NCBI GenBank assembly: GCA_964628215.1
Contig: CAZVNF010000211.1
Location: 1 to 5,595, forward strand
Reading direction: 5' to 3'
DNA from: CAIVAT01 sp964628215
GTDB taxonomy: Bacteria; Bacteroidota; Bacteroidia; Bacteroidales; FEN-979
Length of the DNA: 5,595 nt
Shown here: positions 1-5,552 of the stretch, in pieces
Position numbering within the stretch: position 1 is the first letter of the stretch
Layout of the letters: every line of letters starts with the position of its first letter
The notes under the pieces: generated by a model
What the model was told of the DNA's origin: nothing
Seen by the model: the letters and a program-made list of their open reading frames with translations, nothing else
Database searches by the model: none
Made by a program: the position numbers and the translations under genes

Positions 1-33
1 CATTAAGCATTCATTAAGCATTCATTAAGCATT
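1..33. repeat. Tandem repeat, 11-bp unit CATTAAGCATT, three perfect copies
   Basis: Copies lie at 1-11, 12-22 and 23-33 and are identical. The array may begin before the window, since the first copy starts at base 1. The unit contains ATTAAGCA, the same eight bases found in the leaders of the genes at 358 (338-345) and 3754 (minus strand, 3774-3767). Confidence 0.9.
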
Positions 34-52
34 CAGGTTTGTCCCTGCTTGG

Positions 53-89
53 TCCCGAAAACCTCCCGAAAACCTCCCGAAACCTCCCA
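53..89. repeat. Tandem repeat, 11-bp unit TCCCGAAAACC, about 3.4 copies
   Basis: Two perfect copies (53-63, 64-74) are followed by a copy lacking one A (75-84) and a partial TCCC (85-88). The unit differs from the 1-33 array in sequence but has the same 11-bp period. The single-base contraction in an A-run is what replication slippage would produce. Confidence 0.85.
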
Positions 90-116
90 TCTCATCTTCG
101 CGAATTATGTTACAAC

Positions 117-168
117 GCCTGAGGCAGAGCCACCCCATGGCGTGGCGCCATTGCAACATTGACTAGTC
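117..168. repeat. Palindrome cluster with two alternative hairpins
   Basis: Several inverted repeats are packed together. GCCTGAGGC lies at 117-125. An 18-bp near-palindrome at 129-146 is centred on CCATGG, with arms GCCAC and GTGGC and one mismatched pair. ATGGCG-TGG-CGCCAT at 137-151 has a 6-bp perfect stem and 3-nt loop. GGCGCC lies at 144-149 and GACTAGTC at 161-168. The 129-146 and 137-151 foldings overlap and exclude each other. There is no T-run after the stems, so an intrinsic terminator is unlikely. A REP-like dispersed element or a protein-binding region is possible. Function is unknown. Confidence 0.5.
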
Positions 169-174
169 CGGAAC

Positions 175-192
175 CCGGTGAAGCCGGTGAAA
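175..192. repeat. Direct repeat, 9-bp unit CCGGTGAAR, two copies
   Basis: CCGGTGAAG (175-183) is followed directly by CCGGTGAAA (184-192). It is a minor tandem duplication, worth recording because it belongs to a series of short tandem repeats in this intergenic region. Confidence 0.65.
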
Positions 193-262
193 GCAGAGTA
201 ATCCGAAGTACTTGTCCAAATCTAAACACAAAGTAAAAACGGAAAGCGTCACAAGTCAGGAA

Positions 263-294
263 GTGGACGGGTGGACAAGGGGACAGGTGAGCGA
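263..294. repeat. Degenerate tandem repeat, 8-bp unit GTGGACNN, about four copies
   Basis: The units read GTGGACGG (263-270), GTGGACAA (271-278), GGGGACAG (279-286) and a decayed GTGAGCGA (287-294). The repeat ends just before the A/T-rich leader of the gene at 358, so it may lie next to or overlap upstream promoter sequence. Confidence 0.6.
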
Positions 295-295
295 A

Positions 296-345
296 AGTTT
301 TTATTAACAGTAGGTCATACTTTTTTGTTATTATAGGATTAAGCA
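296..345 (+). promoter_or_regulatory. Probable promoter/leader region of the lamin-tail gene
   Basis: The sequence turns strongly A/T-rich here after G-rich repeats. A degenerate match to the Bacteroidetes -7 element (TAnnTTTG) is seen at 318-327, where TA and TTTG are present but separated by four bases instead of two. No clear -33 TTTG was found. The leader word GATTAAGCA at 337-345 leaves exactly 12 nt before the ATG at 358, as it does in front of the ComF gene. The exact promoter position is uncertain. Confidence 0.3.
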
Positions 346-357
346 GAAAAATGAGCC

Positions 358-3033
358 ATGAAAAAAAATTATTCCAGCATTATTTACATTGTTTACATTG
401 TTTACATTGTTCGCATTGTCTGCATTGTTCGCATTGTCTGCATTGTCTGCATTGTCTGCATTGTCTGCACTTCTTCGAAGGTCCATGCCCAGGTGAGGGA
501 TGATTTTTCTGACGGGAATTTTACAGAAAACCCGGAATGGAAAGGAGATGCAGCACATTTCGACATAAACGCCACTGGTCAGCTGCAATTAAATTCATCG
601 GGAAGTGATACTTCCGTGTTGTTTACCAGGAGTTCCATAAAGGGAGACACAGAATGGGAATTCTGGATGAAACTTTCCTTCAATACCTCCTCCAACAACC
701 ATGCAAGAATATACCTGATGGCGGATACATCTGCTTTATCTTCTATCGTCAGCGGATATTTCCTGCAGGCAGGAGGGGCAGATGACTCAGTTTTCATTAT
801 TAAGCAAATCGGATCAACCGTTAAAACCATATACCGGTTCAAAGCGTATAAAATGGCACATTCAACCAACAATATACGTGTAAAGATCATCCGGGAGGAA
901 CCGGGACAATGGCAGGCAATGATCGACACTGCCGGAGGGCAAAATTATCTTTCAGACGGAACATTTTTTGATAATTCATTTCCATCTTCCCGCTGGTTTG
1001 GAATCATGTGCCGCTATACTTCGAGCAATGCCACAAAATTCTATTTCGATGATTTTTACATAGGACCGGTTCGATATGATACGGTATCACCGGAAATTAC
1101 AGAGTCGGAGGCAAAAGGAGCCCGGGTAATACGAGTTGCGTTTTCAGAACCGGTTCAATTTACAGGAGCCGAAAACCCTGGAAATTATGAACTGCAGCCG
1201 GGAGGGATCCATCCGGATTCTGTTATGCAGGATTTTCAAAATCCTTCTGTCGTATCAGTTTACCTGCATGATTCTCTGCTACAAGGCACCATCGGTTCAC
1301 TCCGGATAAGGAACATCATGGATGCGTCGGGTAACATTCTGAATGACACAACCGTAACATTTTGCTTTTACCATCCCATGGCATATGACATCCTTATTCA
1401 TGAGATCATGGCCGATCCTGATCCCGCCGTGGAACTGCCCGATGCTGAATTTGTGGAATTGTTTAACCGGTCGGCATTTCCGGTTAACCTGGATGGCTGG
1501 ACATTCAAATACGGCAGTTATTCCAAAGAGTTCACTTCCTTCACCATGCCATCAAAGAGTTACCTGTTGATTGTGAGGGACACGGCATATCTGAATTTTG
1601 CACCTTGCGCGGTGTTGTTCACCTCGTCCACTTCCTTGTCCAATGAAGGAACCAGCCTCGTGCTGAAAGACAACCGGCAGCATGTCATTCATTCCATTGA
1701 ATATAGTCCGGACTGGTACCGCGGGTCATTTAAGGAGGATGGAGGGTGGTCGCTCGAAATGACAGATCCGCTGAACCCCTGTGGTTGCATGGAAAACTGG
1801 GAAGCGTCGAAGGATGCATCCGGGGGCACGCCCGGCAGGGCCAATTCAACCGGCAGGGCGAATCCTGACGAGATTGCACCGGATGCTCTCAGGGCGATAA
1901 TCCTCGATTCAGTAAGGGTTGAGATTACTTTTTCAGAAGCAATGGACAGCATCTCTTTACTTTCTGAGAAAGGCTGGAGACTCGGCGATCCGGATGGGGA
2001 GCGCCATCCTTCGGGGATCACACCTGTTAATCCCGGGTTCAGCAAAACAGTTTTGCAATCCGATAAAAACTTTACCCCCGGGGTTGTTTACAGCCTGCGG
2101 GTGACAGATAATCTGAAAGACTGCGCGGGAAACAGCTGCGACACCTCCCGTTCCATCCGTTTTGCATTTCCGGATTCTGTTGCAACCCATGATGTTGTGA
2201 TCAACGAAATTTTATCCAATCCTGCCAGTGGAGGATCGCGGTTTGTGGAACTGTACAACCGGTCGGAAAAGATCATCGACCTGCAAACCCTTGCTTTAGC
2301 AAGCGGAGACACGGCATCCGGATTGTTTTCTGATGCAATGCCCCTGATGTCAGGAGGGTACCTTTTATTTCCGGGTGATTATATTGCCCTGGCCCCTGAT
2401 CCGGAAGACCTGCAGGAAAGGTATCGGCCTGTATTTCCGGGGAATATTTCCGCGATGACCGGATTTCCGGTTTTTGGGGATGATGCCGGAACAGTGGTTC
2501 TCGCCCGGAAAGACAACCTGGCGGTTGTAGACCTGATGAAATACACGGATGAAATGCATTATCCCCTGCTGGTCACATCCGAGGGGGTATCGCTTGAACG
2601 TACAAGTCCTGATCTTCCGTCGGAAAATAAGGACAACTGGCATTCCGCAGCAGAAACAACCGGGTTCGCAACCCCGGGATATCAGAATTCGCATTGGATG
2701 GTTACAGGAGAAGCAGACCATGAGGTTGTGGTTCAGCCGGCGATATTCTCGCCGGATAATGATGGCCGCGATGATCTGTTAATTGTAACCATCCGTGATC
2801 CTGAAGCGGATTATGCGGTGAACATCTCAGTATATAATAATAAAGGCCGGCTGATCAGGCAGATAGCCAACAATGTATTAACCGGCAGTGAAAGTGTTTT
2901 TATCTGGGACGGGATGACAGCAGCCCGCCGGAAGGCTCCATTGGGTATCTATGTTTTGCTGATAGAACTTGTGAATCCGGCAGGACCTGTGAAGAAAATA
3001 AAAAGGACTGCCATCCTGGGCGGAAAGATGTAA
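358..3033 (+). CDS. Secreted lamin-tail-domain protein with Ig-like and FlgD/CHU_C-like domains
   Basis: This is an 891-residue exported protein of unknown specific function. The signal peptide spans about residues 1-44: basic MKK start, hydrophobic I-V-[YCR] repeats (8-37), and cleavage probably after VHA44. Residues 48-238 form a beta-rich, probably jelly-roll (LamG/ConA-like) domain ending in FYFDDFYIG. An Ig-like SbsA/Big_5-type domain follows (about 243-338), then a lamin-tail domain (341-500) with the hallmark pattern HEIMADP...EFVELFNRS...LDGW. The pair then recurs: Ig-like 504-607 and lamin-tail 611-778 (INEILSNP...RFVELYNRS). The C-terminal region (about 788-888, FSPDNDGRDD...IWDG...GIYVLLIEL) resembles FlgD-Ig or CHU_C-type domains, so type IX secretion is plausible but inferred. 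Lamin-tail modules in bacteria occur in extracellular proteins and may mediate binding; no catalytic motif is seen. The start at 358 is chosen because it alone supplies a signal peptide; the next in-frame ATG lies well inside the first domain. Confidence 0.9.
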   Translation: MKKNYSSIIYIVYIVYIVRIVCIVRIVCIVCIVCIVCTSSKVHAQVRDDFSDGNFTENPEWKGDAAHFDINATGQLQLNSSGSDTSVLFTRSSIKGDTEWEFWMKLSFNTSSNNHARIYLMADTSALSSIVSGYFLQAGGADDSVFIIKQIGSTVKTIYRFKAYKMAHSTNNIRVKIIREEPGQWQAMIDTAGGQNYLSDGTFFDNSFPSSRWFGIMCRYTSSNATKFYFDDFYIGPVRYDTVSPEITESEAKGARVIRVAFSEPVQFTGAENPGNYELQPGGIHPDSVMQDFQNPSVVSVYLHDSLLQGTIGSLRIRNIMDASGNILNDTTVTFCFYHPMAYDILIHEIMADPDPAVELPDAEFVELFNRSAFPVNLDGWTFKYGSYSKEFTSFTMPSKSYLLIVRDTAYLNFAPCAVLFTSSTSLSNEGTSLVLKDNRQHVIHSIEYSPDWYRGSFKEDGGWSLEMTDPLNPCGCMENWEASKDASGGTPGRANSTGRANPDEIAPDALRAIILDSVRVEITFSEAMDSISLLSEKGWRLGDPDGERHPSGITPVNPGFSKTVLQSDKNFTPGVVYSLRVTDNLKDCAGNSCDTSRSIRFAFPDSVATHDVVINEILSNPASGGSRFVELYNRSEKIIDLQTLALASGDTASGLFSDAMPLMSGGYLLFPGDYIALAPDPEDLQERYRPVFPGNISAMTGFPVFGDDAGTVVLARKDNLAVVDLMKYTDEMHYPLLVTSEGVSLERTSPDLPSENKDNWHSAAETTGFATPGYQNSHWMVTGEADHEVVVQPAIFSPDNDGRDDLLIVTIRDPEADYAVNISVYNNKGRLIRQIANNVLTGSESVFIWDGMTAARRKAPLGIYVLLIELVNPAGPVKKIKRTAILGGKM
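379..468 (+). repeat. Coding minisatellite: ten 9-bp units encoding the signal-peptide core
   Basis: The units are ATTATTTAC (379-387, divergent), ATTGTTTAC (388, 397), ATTGTTCGC (406), ATTGTCTGC (415), ATTGTTCGC (424), and then ATTGTCTGC at 433, 442, 451 and 460. Translated, they give I-V-Y, I-V-R and I-V-C triplets at residues 8-37. An 18-bp higher-order unit (TTCGC plus TCTGC versions) is repeated at 406-423 and 424-441, followed by expansion of the TCTGC version, which points to stepwise slippage. Because the unit is 9 bp, a copy gain or loss adds or removes three residues without a frameshift. Confidence 0.95.
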
Positions 3034-3064
3034 AGCGGGCATTGCCTTGTGTATTTTGATTTTT

Positions 3065-3754
3065 TCAGATCATCGCTGTCGCAATGCATACAACACTTAT
3101 CCTCACCTGCGGGTTCTCCCGGAGGGCAATGATGCACGATTCAAGAGTGGCTCCCGTGGTAATTACATCGTCGACGAGCATCAGGTGTTTCCCGGTCCAT
3201 TCCTGCGGGGAGTTCACCGCAAAAATTTCCTTCACATTCTGATAACGGCTGAAACGTGATTTCCTGGTTTGAGTATCGGTTGCTTTTATGCGGGTGAGCA
3301 GGTGTTTATCAACCGGAAGATTCATGGGCCCTGAAAGTCCGATGGCAAACTGTTCACTTTGATTATAGCCGCGTTTCATGTACCTTTTCTTATGGAGCGG
3401 TACAGGTATGATAACATCGGCCGAGTTGAAACGGGGTTCATTTTTCAGCAGGTGACCGTACTGCTCGCCCAGGTATATTCCAATATCTTTCCTGCCTTTA
3501 TACTTCAACTGATGCACCAGGCGCTGCACATTGCTTCCTTTGTTGAAATAGAGAAATGCCGTTGCATCATCCAGGTGCACCCGTCCCCGGAATAGCTGTG
3601 TCACCGGATTTTCAGGATCCTGGTGGAAGGTTGTCTTCGGGAGATGATACTCACAGAAATGGCAGAGAACCTCTTCGTGTTTCCACAGGCTGTTGCCGCA
3701 TCCGGCGCAGATTCTGGGAAAAATGACGGAAATGAAATCATTTATGTACATCAT
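3065..3754 (-). CDS. comF: ComF family protein (phosphoribosyltransferase-like, zinc-ribbon N-terminus)
   Basis: This 229-residue protein has normal ComF/GntX-family length. The N-terminus carries a four-cysteine zinc-binding module, C16-x2-C19 and C31-x2-C34. The body has the family block PVPLHKKRYMKRGYNQ (117-132), and the C-terminal PRPP-binding loop of type I phosphoribosyltransferases is intact at 194-203 (VDDVITTGAT). ComF proteins are cytoplasmic and needed for efficient transformation in competent bacteria such as Bacillus and Haemophilus; no substrate is firmly established, so a role in DNA uptake here is inferred by family. The gene is convergent with the lamin-tail gene (31-bp gap) and divergent from the ABC gene (91-bp gap), so it is probably monocistronic within the window. 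Translation could start at either of two adjacent ATGs (3754 or 3751); there is no Shine-Dalgarno, and the leader is A/T-rich. All expected motifs are present and no truncation is seen. Confidence 0.95.
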   Translation of the reverse strand: MMYINDFISVIFPRICAGCGNSLWKHEEVLCHFCEYHLPKTTFHQDPENPVTQLFRGRVHLDDATAFLYFNKGSNVQRLVHQLKYKGRKDIGIYLGEQYGHLLKNEPRFNSADVIIPVPLHKKRYMKRGYNQSEQFAIGLSGPMNLPVDKHLLTRIKATDTQTRKSRFSRYQNVKEIFAVNSPQEWTGKHLMLVDDVITTGATLESCIIALRENPQVRISVVCIATAMI

Positions 3755-3766
3755 GGGGATTATTTA

Positions 3767-3775
3767 TGCTTAATC
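3767..3775 (-). promoter_or_regulatory. Leader motif GATTAAGCA upstream of comF
   Basis: Read on the minus strand, GATTAAGCA ends 12 nt before the first ATG of the ComF gene. The same nine bases with the same 12-nt spacing precede the ATG at 358. The ABC gene start has GATTAA beginning 20 nt upstream of its ATG (3826-3831). It could be a transcription-start or translation-leader element. The role is inferred only from this positional agreement. Confidence 0.35.
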
Positions 3776-3795
3776 GTGAAAGAAGCAGAAAGGTG

Positions 3796-3819
3796 ACAGG
3801 TAATTGGAGAAAAACCTGT
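3796..3819. promoter_or_regulatory. Inverted repeat ACAGGT-N12-ACCTGT overlapping the -7 element
   Basis: Perfect 6-bp arms lie at 3796-3801 and 3814-3819, separated by 12 bp. The right arm shares its last T with the start of the -7 element at 3819. A centre-to-centre arm spacing of 18 bp, close to two helical turns, would suit a dimeric repressor, but a 6-bp inverted repeat can also arise by chance. No regulator gene lies in the window. Confidence 0.3.
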
Positions 3820-3826
3820 AAGTTTG
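3819..3826 (+). promoter_or_regulatory. Bacteroidetes -7 promoter element TAAGTTTG
   Basis: TAAGTTTG is an exact match to the TAnnTTTG consensus recognised by the primary sigma factor of Bacteroidetes. It lies 19 nt before the ATG at 3846, which would give a short leader of about 10-15 nt. The expected -33 TTTG is not present at the usual distance; the only nearby TTG (3804-3806) is too close. The element is therefore good on the -7 side only. Confidence 0.6.
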
Positions 3827-3845
3827 ATTAAAATTTCCCCTGGAA

Positions 3846-5531
3846 ATGAATGTTGCTCCCATACTTGATATCCGGAACCTGGTAGTTGGTTTTACTTCCG
3901 GTAAGGAAGAACATATTGTCGTTGATCATATTTCTTTCACACTGAATGCTTCGGAAACCCTTGCTGTGGTAGGAGAATCAGGCTCGGGCAAAACAGTCAC
4001 CGCGTTATCGGTATTGAAACTCATTCCTTCTCCTCCCGGAAACATTTCGGGAGGGAAAATCCTGTTCCTGAGCCGGGAAGGAGTGTCGGAAGATCTTTTA
4101 CAGCTCGGGGATCGCCAGATGCAAAAAATCAGGGGTAAATCGATTTCCATGATCTTCCAGGAACCCATGACCTCGTTAAACCCTGTTTTTACCTGTGGCG
4201 ACCAGGTGATGGAGAGTCTCAGGGTTCACCTTAAATATTCGAAAAAGGAGGCCCGTGAAAAAGTGCTCGACCTGTTCAGGGAGGTAATGCTGCCGCGGCC
4301 TGTTGAAATATACAACGCCTATCCCCACCAGTTGTCGGGCGGGCAGAAGCAGCGTGTGATGATTGCCATGGCGATCAGCTGCAACCCGGATGTACTCATT
4401 GCCGATGAACCAACCACTGCCCTGGATGTGACTGTTCAGAAGACCATTCTTGAGTTGATGAAACATCTGCAGAAAACAAGAAAGATGAGCATCCTGTTCA
4501 TCACCCACGACCTGGGAATAGTAGCAGGGTTTGCCGACCGGGTTCTGGTTATGAACAAAGGCAAAATTGTGGAAGAGGGCATGGTGAATGATATTTTCAG
4601 CAAACCGGCACACCCATATACAAGAGGCTTGCTGGCATGCCGGCCGCCTCTGAACGTCCGGCTGAACCGGCTTCCTACGATTGAAAAATACATGACCGGT
4701 GAGCAGGTTGATTCGGATGGAATTGTCACAAAGGTTCAGCGGACAAACGAGCATGCCCGGCTGTATGCACTGGATCCCATCCTCAGAGTTGAAAAAGTCG
4801 GAAAACAATTCGGGTCATTTACCGCCCTTGAAAATGCGGATTTCCTTGTTTATCCTGGTGAAACACTGGGAATTGTGGGGGAGTCGGGCAGCGGAAAAAC
4901 CACCCTGGCGAGGGTTGTGCTTGAACTCATCCCTGCCACTGCCGGCAGGATCATTTACCGGGAGCAGGATATCACAAAGCTTACTGCTTCCAGCCTGAAG
5001 AAACTGCGCAAGGACCTGCAGATCATTTTCCAGGACCCCTATTCATCCCTGAATCCAAGGCTTGCGATCGGACCTGCCATTCTTGAACCCATGAAAGTTC
5101 ACGGTTTGCACGGAAATGATCAGGGGAGAAAGGCCAGGGTAATGGAATTACTTCAGAAGGTTGGATTAAGGGAGGAGCATTTTTATCGTTATCCGCATGA
5201 GTTTTCCGGCGGACAGAGGCAGCGGATCTGCATTGCGCGTGCCCTGGCCGTCGAGCCGCGCCTGATCATCTGCGATGAATCGGTGTCGGCACTCGATGTG
5301 TCCATACAGGCCCAGGTACTGAACCTGCTGAATGATTTAAAAAAGGATTTTGGTCTTACATACATTTTTATTTCACACGATCTGTCGGTGGTAAAATTCA
5401 TGTCGGACCGGCTGATAGTGATGAAAAACGGAAAAATAGAAGAAATAGGAGAAGCGGACGAGGTGTATGCAAATCCCCGGTCGGAATATACCCGAACATT
5501 GTTGAACGCAATACCGGCCGTCAACACGTAG
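3846..5531 (+). CDS. Tandem-ATPase ABC transporter subunit, peptide/nickel (Dpp/Opp/YejF-like) class
   Basis: This 561-residue cytoplasmic protein carries two complete nucleotide-binding domains in one chain, equivalent to fused DppD and DppF. First domain: Walker A GESGSGKT at 43-50, signature LSGGQKQR at 163-170, Walker B LIADEP at 184-189, H-loop His221, then the oligopeptide-family C-terminal stretch (HPYTRGLL, near residues 256-263). A variable linker of roughly 280-325 follows. Second domain: Walker A at 345-352, signature FSGGQRQR at 453-460, Walker B IICDES at 474-479, H-loop His511, and the ending EYTRTLLNAIP. Every catalytic motif is intact in both halves, so both sites should bind and hydrolyse ATP to drive uptake of oligopeptides or a related substrate. 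Length fits YejF/GsiA-type fusions (about 530-620 residues). No permease or binding-protein gene lies in the window, so the substrate cannot be assigned. The ATG at 3846 sits 19 nt after a -7 element; the TGGA just upstream is a poor Shine-Dalgarno. Confidence 0.95.
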   Translation: MNVAPILDIRNLVVGFTSGKEEHIVVDHISFTLNASETLAVVGESGSGKTVTALSVLKLIPSPPGNISGGKILFLSREGVSEDLLQLGDRQMQKIRGKSISMIFQEPMTSLNPVFTCGDQVMESLRVHLKYSKKEAREKVLDLFREVMLPRPVEIYNAYPHQLSGGQKQRVMIAMAISCNPDVLIADEPTTALDVTVQKTILELMKHLQKTRKMSILFITHDLGIVAGFADRVLVMNKGKIVEEGMVNDIFSKPAHPYTRGLLACRPPLNVRLNRLPTIEKYMTGEQVDSDGIVTKVQRTNEHARLYALDPILRVEKVGKQFGSFTALENADFLVYPGETLGIVGESGSGKTTLARVVLELIPATAGRIIYREQDITKLTASSLKKLRKDLQIIFQDPYSSLNPRLAIGPAILEPMKVHGLHGNDQGRKARVMELLQKVGLREEHFYRYPHEFSGGQRQRICIARALAVEPRLIICDESVSALDVSIQAQVLNLLNDLKKDFGLTYIFISHDLSVVKFMSDRLIVMKNGKIEEIGEADEVYANPRSEYTRTLLNAIPAVNT

Positions 5532-5552
5532 GGGCACGGCTTGCCCGTGCCC
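5532..5552. terminator. GC-rich hairpin directly after the ABC gene stop codon
   Basis: GGGCACGG (5532-5539) pairs perfectly with CCGTGCCC (5545-5552) around a 5-nt loop, beginning one base after the TAG (5529-5531). The position suits transcription termination or 3'-end protection, but no T-run follows within the window, so it is not a canonical intrinsic terminator. It also resembles dispersed GGGCACGG-type intergenic palindromes and may be such an element instead. Confidence 0.4.

Larger units (their letters stand above)
1..357. other. Gene-free, repeat-rich intergenic region
   Basis: No gene can be supported here. The three 11-bp repeats at the left edge place TAA stops in all three + frames and TTA/TCA (reverse stops) in all three - frames, so no reading frame from either strand crosses the left edge intact. 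What the region holds is a series of short tandem repeats (1-33, 53-89, 175-192, 263-294), a palindrome cluster (117-168), and an A/T-rich leader from about 295 that probably contains the promoter of the secreted-protein gene at 358. No tRNA-like or rRNA-like segment was recognised. Confidence 0.75.

Noticed and set aside
379..468. Possible CRISPR array.
   Set aside because: The units are 9 bp and contiguous, with no spacers, and lie inside a coding frame.
351..503. A 50-codon + strand reading frame starting seven bases before the secreted-protein start and encoding leucine-histidine-cysteine triplets through the 9-bp array.
   Set aside because: A repeat unit divisible by three leaves every frame open once one unit lacks a stop, so the frame is expected by default. 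The frame that continues into the lamin-tail protein clearly explains this DNA.
331..588. A minus-strand reading frame rich in Asp-Asn-Ala and Asn-Asn-Val triplets across the same array.
   Set aside because: It is the antisense shadow of the repeat, with no homology, no supported start signal and low-complexity composition.
3034..3064. Bidirectional terminator in the gap between the convergent genes.
   Set aside because: Only a 3-bp GGC/GCC stem with a 3-nt loop is present, and the T-rich stretch on the + strand lies too far from it; the minus strand has no T-run.
3796..3819. Intrinsic terminator or riboswitch between comF and the ABC gene.
   Set aside because: The stem is only 6 bp with a 12-nt loop and lies upstream of the likely transcription start of the ABC gene, so it would not be in that transcript.
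4176..4808. A 210-codon minus-strand reading frame inside the ABC ATPase gene.
   Set aside because: It lies opposite the conserved ATPase motifs, has no recognisable domain, and is explained as a shadow of the real gene.
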